Made by a program: the position numbers and the translations under genes. The notes under the pieces are model-generated. The model ran no database searches and was not told the origin of the DNA. It saw only the letters and a list, made by a program, of their open reading frames with translations. Shown here in pieces: positions 36,701 through 48,410 of a stretch of 64,000 nt of DNA. Position 1 is the stretch's first letter, and each line of letters starts with the position of its first letter. This DNA is from Polytrichum commune (taxonomy: Eukaryota > Streptophyta > Polytrichopsida > Polytrichales > Polytrichaceae): contig OX485804.1 in NCBI GenBank assembly GCA_950295325.1, positions 20,586,001 through 20,650,000 of the forward strand. Direction: 5' to 3'.

Positions 36701-37110
36701 CTCCTTTTGAAAGCCGCGTACGAGAAGCCACCGACTCATAATTGGATAAATCTCCTAGGCCACCCACCTACCATATTTGCCTCATAGAGTAGTGTGCAAG
36801 GAAGTGACAACTCATCCAACCGCCATTCATCCAACGGCCATTCATATTCGTGTGTCCGGTCTGTATTCCCACTGCCCGGAAAAAAACACAAATACAACAC
36901 CACACGCCACACCACAACACGAACGAAGCTCTTGACCTTTTTTCTTTTTTCTTTCCTTGCCTGCCCAACTCCGTTTCCCGTTCCCGTTTCACGTTGCCCG
37001 AGTTGCCCATGTCGCCCTTTTTTCCTCACCTGCCCAAGACGAGCACTCGACCCATCCCTGAGCCCGGGACGCAACCCTTGTTTTTGCAAACTGCCCTATA
37101 GCTTTCACCG
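36700..37110 (+). repeat. GC-rich repeat block, copy 1
   Basis: About 36750-37090 contains a C-rich stretch. Its strings 'ctgcccaagacgagcactcg' and 'ccctgagcccgggacgc' match, in the same orientation, 'ctgcccgagacgagcacccg' and 'cccgagcctgggatgc' at about 39768-39810. Both blocks follow a 'cacccacctacc' string. The open frames on both strands are by-products of the composition. Confidence 0.6.
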
Positions 37111-37479
37111 GGTCCATCTTTGGAACCGCTGCTCCAACCCTCTCTGCATTGAAGCTCAAGGGCAAGCTCATTCATGGCCTCGAGAGCCCCCTATCAACGA
37201 GTAAGCGGTAACCCTATAACCGGACCCGAATGCTAAGGGAATTGTTGAACGTGCCCTCTCAATCATGTCAAAAGTGACATAAAGTTGTTGATGTTCGTTT
37301 TTTAATTCATTTTTTTCTTCTTCATATTTTTCCTTGCTTCCTCTCTCCATCATGAATATCGTGTGTGGAAAATTTCCGAAGAAGAGCATTTTCTACATGA
37401 AGAGATAAGTCGAGTTTTGCAAGGCTCCCTAGATATCTCTTATATTTGAAAAAAAAATTGTACGCTCGTCACTTGTTGG

Positions 37480-37542
37480 ATAGGTAGATAGGTAGGTAGG
37501 TAGATAGATAGGTAGGTAGGTAGATAGATAGATAGATAGAAA
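37480..37542. repeat. GATA/GGTA microsatellite
   Basis: An interrupted run of gata and ggta tetranucleotides. Confidence 0.9.
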
Positions 37543-37589
37543 CACAAGTTTCATATGGAGTAAGCATGAATGAAGAACCTCTTTGTCTG

Positions 37590-37695
37590 TAGGCTATTGC
37601 TACCGTTACTTTTACTAAGTAATGTTTTAGAAGATTTTACAAAACCTTTATCATTTAGTATTCAACTTTTTGGAAACATATTAGCTGGTGAACCG
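37590..37695 (+). pseudogene. atpI: Fragment of plastid atpI (ATP synthase CF0 subunit a/IV) in the nucleus
   Basis: The frame reads NVLEDFTKPLSFSIQLFGNI followed by LAGE. This is the highly conserved core of plastid atpI (the ...LEDFTKPLS...RLFGNILADE... region), with the conserved helix Arg replaced by Gln and D-to-G at the end. Similarity fades on both sides, and the open frame continues to 37956 without atpI character. The AT-rich codon use (tta, aaa, gat, ttt) is plastid-like. It is best explained as a short nuclear insertion of plastid DNA and is non-functional. Confidence 0.75.
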
Positions 37696-38207
37696 GGCTC
37701 TATTATGTTCTATCCAAATTCACTTGCAATGTGTAATATATGTTCTCTTATTTTTGTTAGAGACCTAAATGATATGGAAATTTCAGGACGCAGGATGAGT
37801 GGACTTCAACTGATGTTTATATTCTCCTTATCCCTCTCCCACCTATCATTGGGAACAAAATTGAGGGAAGGCACTAATCGCTTTATTGCCACTAGTTTTA
37901 AAGATTGCCCTTGTAGCATGCCCACACTAGGACTCGTGAATGGCCAAAAACATTGAAGGAATTTTCCCATCTTGATAGGACTTTTTGTCTTGTATTTAGT
38001 GAAATGGACGGGTAAAATTACAATACATTACATCCAATAAGGTTATTATGAGTAGGGCGAAGAATCCAACTGATAACAATAAATTTCAGATAGAGATGAA
38101 CTTTCCCCTATCAAGAGGGACTCGTCGGTCCAACTGCCATGGAGTAGTAACTAGCCCTCATGTGGGCATACGATTATTTCACACAATGATCTACTCTAGG
38201 ATATTAA

Positions 38208-38727
38208 TGCCCCCTTCCCACCTGACTTTAGCTAAGACTAAAAGTTGGTTTTAAAAACCCGGCCTTCACACCATCGACATTATCTAGTGCCGAGCCTAGT
38301 TGGCAAATGATGTGGCATGGCTTAAAAGTGGAGGTTTTAAGCCTCAAGCACCGACCCTCCCATCGGTACCTAAACATGAGGCAATAATATAGGACCTTAA
38401 AAGTGTCACCTCCCGCCCTTGTGATTGGTTGCTTTTTAGCCTTAGCTATGAGGGCACGAGGAGTTCCATTAACAAAAACCAATGCTAAGATAGATGAGTA
38501 GTAAGGCATTTGGGGATAGGACAAAAACTACCCAACATACATTGCATGGTAGATAAAGCAATGAACATGTGTGAAAGCTACTTAACTAAAACCTACTTGA
38601 AGATCTCTGGAGCAAGTTCTCGTAAGTGCATTGGGATAGCTGGATGCCTCCACTATAACCGAGGGAGCTTTACCCGGTTTTTAGGAAATACTTTGGTTAT
38701 TTGATAAAGTCAGGTGGGAAGGGGGCA
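38208..38727. mobile_element. PIF/Harbinger (Tourist)-like MITE
   Basis: The 520-bp unit starts TGCCCCCTTCCCACCTGACT and ends with its reverse complement (AGTCAGGTGGGAAGGGGGCA). It is flanked by a TAA 3-bp target duplication on each side (38205-38207 and 38728-38730). There is no coding capacity. Confidence 0.8.
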
Positions 38728-38946
38728 TAAGATATGTAGTCCTAAAGTGGTATGTGATCTTTAAATGGCTTCTAACATATATAATAAGTACATATTCAAG
38801 TTTGAAATGTACATATTTGAAGGGAAAAAAAATCTATAAGCACCACCTCAAGAACTCATAAGATATTCACCTTCATTCCCAAATTAACAAGACCAACTAG
38901 ACCAACTAGACCAACTCTCAGGTTCCTCATTTGAATTTGCTGATGT

Positions 38947-39593
38947 CACGGGTAGATCACTCTAAGGCATTTTTGTGCACCACGTGCGGCTGGGGGTTTT
39001 TTTTTTGTTTTGGGGCTATTTACCTTCAAGGCTGAATTAAAGCCTCCCTATAATTACTTAAATTTCAAAAATGACCCATTTGTTTGCACCCTTCCATTAC
39101 TTATATCGTCCAAGTCACTACAATTTTTTGTACTCTACATTCCTTTTAAGTAATAAAAGCTAATCTACTTCCTAACGCAATTAATGAGTGTTGAGGGAAA
39201 GCATGAAAACAAAGAAAGGTGCAAAAAATAATACCATTGCAAACAGAGTTATGAAGAAAACACGTAGGAGACCATAGCAAAGTAATACCATTGCAAACAT
39301 TGTTATGATGAAAACACATAGGAGATGCATCCATCCCCGTGAGTCCTAAACCCATTTACATACCATACTAAACATACCTTCTAGGATCCTTATCTTCGAC
39401 CCCTATATTAATTTTACAAAAAAATAATGGCCCACGTTTTATGTCCATCTAACTTACTTATAATGGGATTGTCTACATTTAATGGCCCCTTCATTATTTG
39501 GAATTCCTTTATAATTTTTATTTCAATTGATTTTAATCCTCTCTATATTATGCCGCACGTCGTTTTTAAAATGCACTAAGTGATCTACCCGTG
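38947..39593. mobile_element. hAT-type MITE
   Basis: The 647-bp unit starts CACGGGTAGATCACT and ends AGTGATCTACCCGTG. Inverted similarity continues inward to a 'gcc(g)cacgt' block about 45 bases from each end. It is flanked by a perfect 8-bp direct repeat GCTGATGT (38939-38946 and 39594-39601). An eight-bp duplication with CA-starting termini indicates hAT. There is no transposase. Confidence 0.85.
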
Positions 39594-39659
39594 GCTGATG
39601 TGTTCATGTAAATTTTCTTGGATCATCAACCCCTACACACATATGTTGGAATGCTGAAA

Positions 39660-39990
39660 GTGTCCACTTTAGACACACCCACCTACCTTATCGACCATAT
39701 TTTCCGGTCGGCCGCCCGCCCCTGCTGCCCCACTCTTCAAACTCGGTGCCCCGTTTCTTTCCGCCTGCCCGAGACGAGCACCCGGCCCGCCCCCGAGCCT
39801 GGGATGCGGCCCTGCCTGCCTGCCCGCCCTGCCTGCCTGCCTGCCTTCCTTGGTTTGCTAACCCTGTGGACCCACCCCGCCTGCCTGCCCTGCCCGCCCT
39901 GTCTGTTCCCGCAGCAGCCCCCCCACTTCTCGCCTCTCCGCTTCGTCGGCTGTCTAAAGCGAAGTAATGGAGTCAACCAGTGGAGTGTGC
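39660..39990 (+). repeat. GC-rich repeat block, copy 2, with CCTGC tract
   Basis: This is related to the block at 36750-37090 and includes a CCTG-unit low-complexity run at about 39806-39850. The open frames 39618-39995 (+) and 39737-39976 (-) coexist here because of composition and are not called as genes. Confidence 0.55.
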
Positions 39991-41967
39991 ACTGAGCTGC
40001 GTGTCCCCCTCAGCTCGCAAGAGGAGTACTGCTTGCTTGCTTGCATCCCCCGGCGACATAAGTGAGCTCAAACCTGGAAGCATGTGGACGACGAAGACGG
40101 AGCTAAGAGCAGCTGGTACGAGCGATGTGGAAGTCTGCGGGTTAACAAGTTAGAGCGTCGTGTGAAACAGCAGGCTAGGAGCGTCAAAGCTTGACGCGCG
40201 CGCGCGGAATGTAATGTAGGTTATGCAGGAGCGAGTGTGAGAGTCAGTGCGACACTCGTGAGCTCCGAAAGGCGTCTCGGACATGGCGGTGAGGAGGGGG
40301 AGGCTCTAAGTACGTACCGCTGCGGGGAGATTTGCGGCGTGCGGGAAGGTTAGGGCGAGCTGGAATGTTTTGAAAGTCTAATTTCTTTTCCAGCGCTTGC
40401 TCTTTAAGCTTGGCGGGGTGCTTTGCGTCAGCAGCAGCAGCTGCAATGTGGCCACGGCTATGAGAGCTAACACACCTTTTATGCTTTTCTAGGTCGGTAT
40501 TTTTGAACTACAGCAATGTTATGGACAAGGTTCCCTTTCTGTCTTGCATCCTTCTTTCGTTTCTGGAGGTCTGAAAGTGCAGGACTACAGCGCGATAGTA
40601 TTTGTGACTAGCGTACTGCTTGGTTAAGTGTTTCTGGTGGCAGGCGAGAATGATCGTGCTTCTTTCCTCTAGCAGCTCTGCAGGCTTAATAGTTTAAACT
40701 CGTCTATACTGTTTGTTGTCCCTCTTTGGCTAATTTTATGTCACAGTAAACTACTCTAGTGCAGAGCTAAACTTACATTCGCCATTTGCAGAGCTCTCAT
40801 TCCTGCTGGAGTCACATTGTCAGAGAAGCTTACAGTTCAAGTTGGTCACTGCTCTCCTAGTGCATTTCACTCATGTAGTTAATACGTTAATACTGCAGAT
40901 GAGCAAGACTTCAAACATACTGTCTGTCCTGTGCACAGCTTGTGCGAGACAGCTTCTTAGAACATACTGAAACCGGACGGCGAGCATTGCAACTAGGTTC
41001 TACAATAAATTAGTTTCTAGACCCATGGCTTTAATCTCTATGTCGTCAAACGCACGTTGTGGAAGTATGCGTTCAAACCGCTTGAGTGCGTTAGTTAGGG
41101 CGTGAAGAGATGTTTTTCTGGTTGCATCATTTACAGATCCCATCCTATTTGTGTGTGCTCACAGTGTTCTTCCACCATGTCAAACAGGTTCTCAAACCTT
41201 TGGAAGTACAGCAAATGCGCCGTGACGATGCTACAGTGTTGTTAAGATGAAGACAAACTTTCACGGCCTCCAAGGGATCGGTATGGGGATTTAGTCTAGG
41301 TCTTACTCTTGCAGCAAGCTGGAAACCTTGGAGTTATCTTACTTGTAACACGGATGTGAGGGGCATTTCTGGCGGGAGTAATCCAAATGCAGCAGTGCTT
41401 ATTTAAGTGAATTTTTTTACCAGGAAGAATGATGCAGCGGAGAATCTAAATTACATCGGCTACGAGTCATGATTGAAGGCCTTTAAAATGTTTTCAGGCA
41501 CAGAACCAGATGTTAGCCAGGGGTGTCATGCCAACGGCCACACGTTTGAGGATTAGTGCTAATGGTTTGGTCATATTCAATATGAAGACTAGTAGCAGGA
41601 AGAGGAGTTCTTCGTTTCCTCAATAGCTCGAATGATAGAGTGAGTGCATCTATTTTGTGGCACTGAGCCACTAATAAGGCGTATTCTTGAAATGGTTGTC
41701 AAGATGCGCAGACAAAAGGAACCAGGGATGTGTGTTGGGACGTCCGTGAGTTCTCGAAGAGAATGTTGTTGGCTCCGCATGTGCAGGCTGTTAGATGAAT
41801 TTCGGATGTTATCGATTGGTCAGGAGGTTTGATAGATGAAACTTGATGTTGGAATCTAGATGCCATGGTGCAATCTAGAGAGGAATTTCGAACACCACAG
41901 TTGTGCAAATGGACGGAATAAAACAAGAGGTTCAAGAGAGGAAACTTGAAGATCGGTAAGAGGCACC
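39991..41967 (+). promoter_or_regulatory. Upstream and leader region of the ALE2-like kinase
   Basis: This is mixed-composition DNA without a coding frame. It includes a short CG dinucleotide run near 40196-40206. It probably contains the promoter and part of a 5' UTR of the kinase gene that starts at 41968. An upstream non-coding exon cannot be excluded. Confidence 0.4.
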
Positions 41968-44900
41968 ATGCGCTGCAATGCCTGCACATTTGCAGGGTTT
42001 CTTCCCGCGCTCCTCTTGGCAATTAACATGTTCAGCCTTGGCCATGGTATGATTTCGCCCTCTGCATTGATTCCTTCCTTTTTTAACCTTTGAAAAGACA
42101 CCCTTGAGTCACTGCCATCCGCGAACATATATTTCCATGAAGTCTAAACGATGTTCCAAGTCAATACCCTTCAAGAGTTCTAGTGCATAATCGTGAGGTT
42201 GTTGGCATCCAGTTGTCATTTAATTAGGTGGATGCTATGATCATACTACACAATGCTGAGCCCGTCATGAAGATTTCTGTTTCTAATATTCCTTTGTCCC
42301 TTTTAGGATTTTTTGTCATACTGGCACTCTGAGAGTACTTTCCGGAGGTGTTAGTGTACTGAAGTGGAATCACATGCATCCGCATGATTTAATGAACATT
42401 TGTGTTAGGTTTTAGGTTACGTGAGTGCGCTATGCCACCTCATAAGGTTTGATAAGGTCATTCGTAGGTTTATGCCACCTCTCTGACGGATATGAGTGTC
42501 TTGCTTCATACTACAATACGATCCTAGGCACTACTTTGAGAATTTAATGAATAGAATACAATCAATATTATACAGAGTAATGTTGATCGTAGAAGCCTCT
42601 GTATCCGTTGTAAAGTAGTTCAATCAAGTAATGTTGTCCTCAATTCTTGCCTTGCACTTTTAACATTTCTGGAGTTACATAACTTGTTCATCCGACTGAT
42701 TTGTTCTTCCGATCAAAGTTTGATGACGACTTTCTCCCTTCTGATTGCTAATCCATCTAATTGGCGCCGAGTTGCAGGTCTACGTAGAGAGCACTTAATC
42801 CTGGTTCCTCCTTTAGTTCAAAGCCCTGGATTAAAAACTACCGATTTTCCACAACCTTATGACTTACCCTCTAGAAGATCTGTTATGTCATCTGGTGTGT
42901 GGCGCTCACAACCACATGGGAGTCTGGAACCAGAACATGTGGTGGCATCCAAGGTACTAGACCTAAAACAACCAGGCTTCTCAGAAATGAATTCTCCAGG
43001 AAACGGCCATCCTCTGGATCGAACAAGGCCAGTTGCAGCGGTTCCAGCCCCTGCTCCAAGGATACGCGGACACCACCATCACAGGCACTCAGGTCGAACT
43101 CCTGACACACTTTTCAAATGTGTCACCAGTACTTCATAACATAATGTAATTTATATCATTTTCGCTTGGCATGGGAAGTGCTCCTCGGTGAAGTTGAATA
43201 AGGAATACATTTGGTTATTCATTCTGTAATGAAATGGGCTGTGAGTTCTTTGTAACTGAGTTTACTTTACATCCTTGATTATCACAGTACCTGCTCCAGT
43301 TTACGCACCAGTACCAATGAGCTATGCCCCACCTCCGAACAACACTCAAGGTATAGTATTCCTACTCAGGATGGCAAAAAGCAACTAATGAAGAGAAGGT
43401 TGTTCAAATAACCTGAAAAAATATTTCTTTTGCAATTTCTTAGACACTGGTCCTCCACAAACATAAAGCGGAGACGTATGTGAATTGCTCCTTCATTCAT
43501 GAAATATAAGCTAACAAAGTAATTCCTAGGCTTATGTCCTTCAATAACGTATACGCATGTTCCTGAAAATTACTATCTTGACATACCGTCAAATGGTTGC
43601 GTATTACTAAATTGAAGTGTAGTGCACAAGATTCTCAGATAGAAAATATCTCAATTACACTTCTTACTATGCCCGACCTCCTCTAATAGGTGTCGAAATA
43701 ATAGATTGGTTGGGAACTTTCCAGTATTGCACGAAAATTTGACATCTTCACGGCATTATGAACTGATATTATACTTGAACTCAACAGCCATCACACTTAC
43801 CAACTTTTTGTCTCACAGATTGTACGCCATGTGGAGACGGATATACCAGTTCACCAGTTGGTGCACCGTGTGGATGTGTTGTACCCATGACTGCGCAACT
43901 GCAATTAGGAATTAGCCTGGAGACTCTTTTTCCTTTGGTCGCTGAATTGGCCAAAGAACTTGCCAACGGGCTATTCCTGCAGACAAGCCAAGTGCGAATT
44001 GTAGGGGCTAATGCAGAGGATCAAGACCAAGGAAAAACGGACGTTAGTGCACAATTCGTACCCTTGGATACAGCATTTGACAACACGACCGCCGATCTCC
44101 TTGCCACACGAATTTGGACTCATCAAGTGACACTAAATGAGACACTCTTTGGCAACTACTCTGTGATCTTCGTACAATATCCAGGTATATATTACGGTAC
44201 CAAGGAAAAAATGGGTTAGATATGGTTCTCAATAAACTTACGATCTCGAAGAATAAGTTAATTCTCATCGATTCTAAGCGCTTGTGTCAAATTTCCACCA
44301 TGCTCTCGCAGTAAGGGTCTCAAAATAGCACTTGATACTTATTCATGAGCTTCAAGTTGAAGTTTTTCACGTCTATTTATTGTATTCCACCCTCTCCTGA
44401 CCTACAGAATGAGGATCCTATTTGTCATGTGAAATAGTCATAGTTTTTCTGAAGGTTTGTTTATTATCTGTAGGTCTTCCTCCGTCTCCTCCTTCTCAAG
44501 CACCCACGAGTGGCAGTTTGCCACCAATAAGCGCTGGAGGAGCTGCCCAGCGCCCCATTGGAGTTGACATAAATAACAATGGTCACAAAATGAGCAGTGC
44601 CAAAATAGCTGTAATCGCAATAGCGTCCATTATGGGTGTGGCGATTAGTCTTGGTGTCATCTGGCTAATGATTCTGCGTCGTACCTCCTGGGCTCCACCA
44701 ACTGCTATTGAGAATGTACCTGTTCTAACGACGAAGAGATCTGGGCGTTCAGGTACTTAACCTTCTCCGAATTTTGTAGCAATTGGTAGTTTCAATAGTT
44801 AGGACTCTCAATTGCTTTCCAGAAGCACAAACAACAACCTTGTTGATTAAAAATCTAGAAGCCAGATGTGGAGGGGATAAAGAGTGGTTTCATACTCCAG

Positions 44901-47135
44901 ATTAGGAGGAATTTAAAATTTTGTAACATATCAATTCGTCTTGCCTTCTCCATAAAGACTAGCTGTTTATTGTTTTTATAATAAAAAATATAATGTTCGT
45001 CCAACTCTAAGGTTCTTGCCGAATAAAGAGGAGTCTAATGTTAAGTTAGAATAACATCCACATAAATTGCATCTCATACATATGCCCCTTTTCATGGTAT
45101 TCTTTTACTATTCCATTGCCAACCATGCACTTTAAAACTGGATATTTGGTTTCTTCCATCCAAGTGCTTTATCCATTTTGACGTATCAATGTCAAACTTG
45201 CACAGGTGTTGCTTCTATCTTGTCAGGAAGCATTGCAAGCTCAACGTCACTCTCATTTGGATCGAGTATGCCACTCTATACTGGAACTGCAAAGTGCTTC
45301 TCCTTGGCAGAACTTGACAGGGCCACAGATAGGTTTAAGAATGCAAATATTGTGGGAGAGGGAGGTTTTGGAAGAGTTTATCAAGGCGTGCTGGATGATG
45401 GCACACTTGTGGCTGTGAAAGTCCTGACCCGTGATGATCAGCAAGGAGGGCGTGAGTTCATCGCTGAAGTAGAGATGCTGAGTAGATTACATCATCGAAA
45501 TCTTGTCAAGCTTATTGGCATCTGTACAGAGGAGCTGCATTGCTTAGTGTATGAGCTGATTCCCAACGGCAGTGTTGAATCACATTTGCATGGTGAGTAC
45601 GAGATGACACTATCTTCCTCAGCTTGGATGCTCTAACCTGGCTTCACAGGTGAAATTGGAGTGTGTGATGATGCATTTACCACATATGCATTTACCGGTC
45701 TCATGCTAGTGGGGTTTACGCTTGAGTTTGAAAAATTATGCTAAAATCTAGCAGTGTGATATGTAATTTGCTATATGGCTTTGGTAACTCTTGGTGTCGA
45801 CAGGTGTAGACAGGTTCATTGCTCCACTCGATTGGGAAGCAAGGGTGAAAATTGCTTTAGGAGCAGCAAGGGGGCTTGCGTATCTGCATGAAGACTCGAA
45901 TCCAAGAGTGATCCATCGAGACTTCAAGGCTAGCAACATCTTACTGGAGAACGATTTCACTCCAAAAGTGTCTGATTTTGGCTTAGCAAAAGTAGCTGCC
46001 GAGGGTGGAGACAGTCAGCACATATCCACACGAGTCATGGGTACCTTCGGGTGGGTTTCTTCTCCTTCGCAAGAATCCTTCTCATGAAACTCCAATTCTT
46101 CCTCGGTGGTGTTGATCCATAACATTCTTAAGTAGCCTATTAAGGTCCCAATGCAAGTGGATAACCTAAGAAAGGATCCCATTGGGGATGCATCTCTTCA
46201 TTTGAATCTTGAATCTTGGTAAATGAAAGAAGGCTTTTGTGTCTGAAGATACGCAATAATGAGGTGTCGACTAATGAGGGCTTGCCACTTGACTATGCTC
46301 GGATTCCAGGCTTCTACCTCAAGGACCTTGATTCTTGAAATTTATTTCTTAAACCTAGAATACATAGAGAATGTCCTTGCACATGCTTAAGAATGCAATG
46401 TGATTGTGCAGGTATGTGGCACCTGAGTATGCAATGACAGGCCATCTCTTGGTGAAGAGCGACGTCTACAGTTACGGTGTGGTACTCCTCGAGCTTCTTT
46501 CCGGAAGAAAGCCTGTCGACATGTCCCAACCTGGCCAGGAGAATCTGGTCACATGGGCTCGCCCACTGCTAACCACCAAAGAAGGCTTGGAGTTGCTGGT
46601 CGATCCCGACCTGGGCGACAACTTCCCTTTTGACAATTTCGCCAAGGTGGCCACCATCGCCTCGATGTGTGTGCAACCTGAGGTCTCATACCGTCCGTTC
46701 ATGGGGGAAGTGGTCCAAGCATTGAAGCTCGTGTACAACGACACCGATGCCAGCGAGCAAGCTCGTTGTCACGGGGACAATCAAGAGTCTCCTCACCACA
46801 GCCGAGTTACATTCAACGACCCGCGCACACGATTCCTGCCCGACTCGTCGTTCACCAGCATTGACTACGACTCAGGACCTCTCCACGGTCGCGACATCGA
46901 TATTCGACCACTGTCTGCGTCCACCCTGTTGTCCGACTCCGGCAGGTTCATCCGCCAATTGTCGGGTTCGTTTCGGCGTCACAGCACCTCCGGCCCTCTC
47001 AAGACTTCCGCAGGGCAGAAGCCACCAGCTTGGTACAGGTTCCGAGGCTTGAAGGCTGTCACGAAGAGCGATCACGGGGCCGCGAGACACGAGGAACGGC
47101 TCGGGCGACGGGAGTATTTCACTCTCTGGACATGA
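41968..47135 (+). CDS. ALE2: ALE2-like receptor-like serine/threonine kinase, 8 exons
   Basis: Exons 41968-42046, 42778-43092, 43288-43350, 43819-44184, 44474-44752, 45206-45592, 45804-46050 and 46412-47135 give 819 residues. Residues 1-26 are a signal peptide ([17 protein letters not shown]) on a 79-base exon. Residues 27-152 are Pro-rich with an HHHHRH run. At 153-274 lies the ALE2-type cysteine ectodomain ([45 protein letters not shown]). The membrane helix is at about 319-342. The kinase is at about 412-690 with [10 protein letters not shown]439 in VAVKVL, HRD (D536), DFG (554-556) and APE, all intact, so it is an active RD kinase by sequence. In Arabidopsis ALE2 acts with ACR4 in epidermal and cuticle specification. 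The first six introns are phase 1 and the last is phase 2. It is convergent with the gene ending at 48411. Confidence 0.93.
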
Positions 47136-48410
47136 TGATAATGATGATGATTATGACAATAGGCCCACCGACCCACAACGCTTTGTTGTGTAGTCGATCG
47201 AACCTCATTCAGAGCCTCGCCAAATCGCTAACTTTCTTGATAGATCTCATCAGTCTACTACTACTCGTTGCTTAGGAGGTCTGACCCTTGCCGGTTTTGT
47301 ATCAGCATCAGCAGTCAACGTTCAACCATTCATGAAAAAATACTTTACAAATCATTCTCTCTTGGATCACTCTTGGGTCTTTCTTCTCTTCTCACCACTC
47401 TTGGCACGGATCTTCAGGAAGGTGAAAGGCCTGGGTACACTCGGAGACGAGATGTCGGAATATGCATCGGAGATGGAAGAATTCCATTCCCTCGAGCATA
47501 CTGGAATTAGTGAGTACTTGCAATCATTGCAACCAAAGGTGAAGTTTCTTCACGCCATATGCCAGTTCAAATTGACAACAGGAGTTTAATGTCATGCGCA
47601 AAATTTTTGTTCTGTTTCATTCAATCTCTACAAATTTTCATAGTTTCTAGGCTGAACGCCGTATAATGGGTGAACCCTCCTCTCTTGGTGGGCCGTCACT
47701 CTCCTATAACTAATTACAAAACCAGCTGTCATTTCGCGCTGGTCTGTCTATCTGAGGTCGTACCTTATAGACGAGAAATCTATGACCAAATCTCCTTCCT
47801 AGTTTACAATATTTAGTTTCAACAGGCGGTTGAAAACTACCGAATTACCTGCCTGGGTTCGACGATATTCCTGGAATAATGGACAATGACCATTGTCCAA
47901 TGATCAGCGATTTGCGACGACGATGATGGTAGATTCCTCCCTTTTCAGCAAATTAACTTGCTTTTGGAGTCGTCATGCTCGTCTTGTGCATGAGACCACA
48001 GTGACAATCCGGTTGCGGGTGGCGATGATCTTGATTTGATTTTCAATGATATACCTTGACCAATGGCTTTTTTATATTTAAAAAGAATTGTGTTTTCGCT
48101 TTCTTGATTTGCACCTCGAGGAATGCTGCACAGGGAATTTGTTGTCGGCATATTCAGCTTGGCATGTCCTGGGTGGGTGCATTCTTGTATGCACTTTTGT
48201 TTCTTCATGTAATCCTTGGTCCTTCAGTTCGAAATTCCATCGATCACCGCAGTTGCATGTCCAGTCGGTGAAGGAGGTTTTGAGCTCGTCCCTTCCTCGC
48301 TCCCTGACGGATCTGTGCATCGGGTCTGCACTCAAACGAAGAGTGAGCAGTGGTACAAACTCGTGCAGATCGATTATTCTGACATTAACAAAACAACCAA
48401 GTAATGGTCA
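47136..48410. other. Convergent intergenic region
   Basis: This lies between the kinase stop and the stop of the minus-strand coiled-coil gene, presumably covering the two 3' UTRs. Short frames at 47268-47589 and 48056-48435 have no recognisable similarity. Confidence 0.5.

Noticed and set aside
39618-39995. 125-codon Pro/Cys/Leu-rich open frame
   Set aside because: It lies in a CCTGC low-complexity, GC-rich repeat with an open frame on the other strand as well. There is no domain and no splice partners.
43455-43485. Possible mini-exon of the ALE2-like gene after 'ttcttag' (ACACTGGTCC...)
   Set aside because: In the required phase it hits a TAA before the next donor. Skipping it joins 43350 to 43819 in perfect phase and gives the family's expected DCTPCGDGY start.
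47268-47589. Small genes downstream of the kinase
   Set aside because: The overlapping frames of 80-85 codons lie in the probable 3' UTR with no motif.
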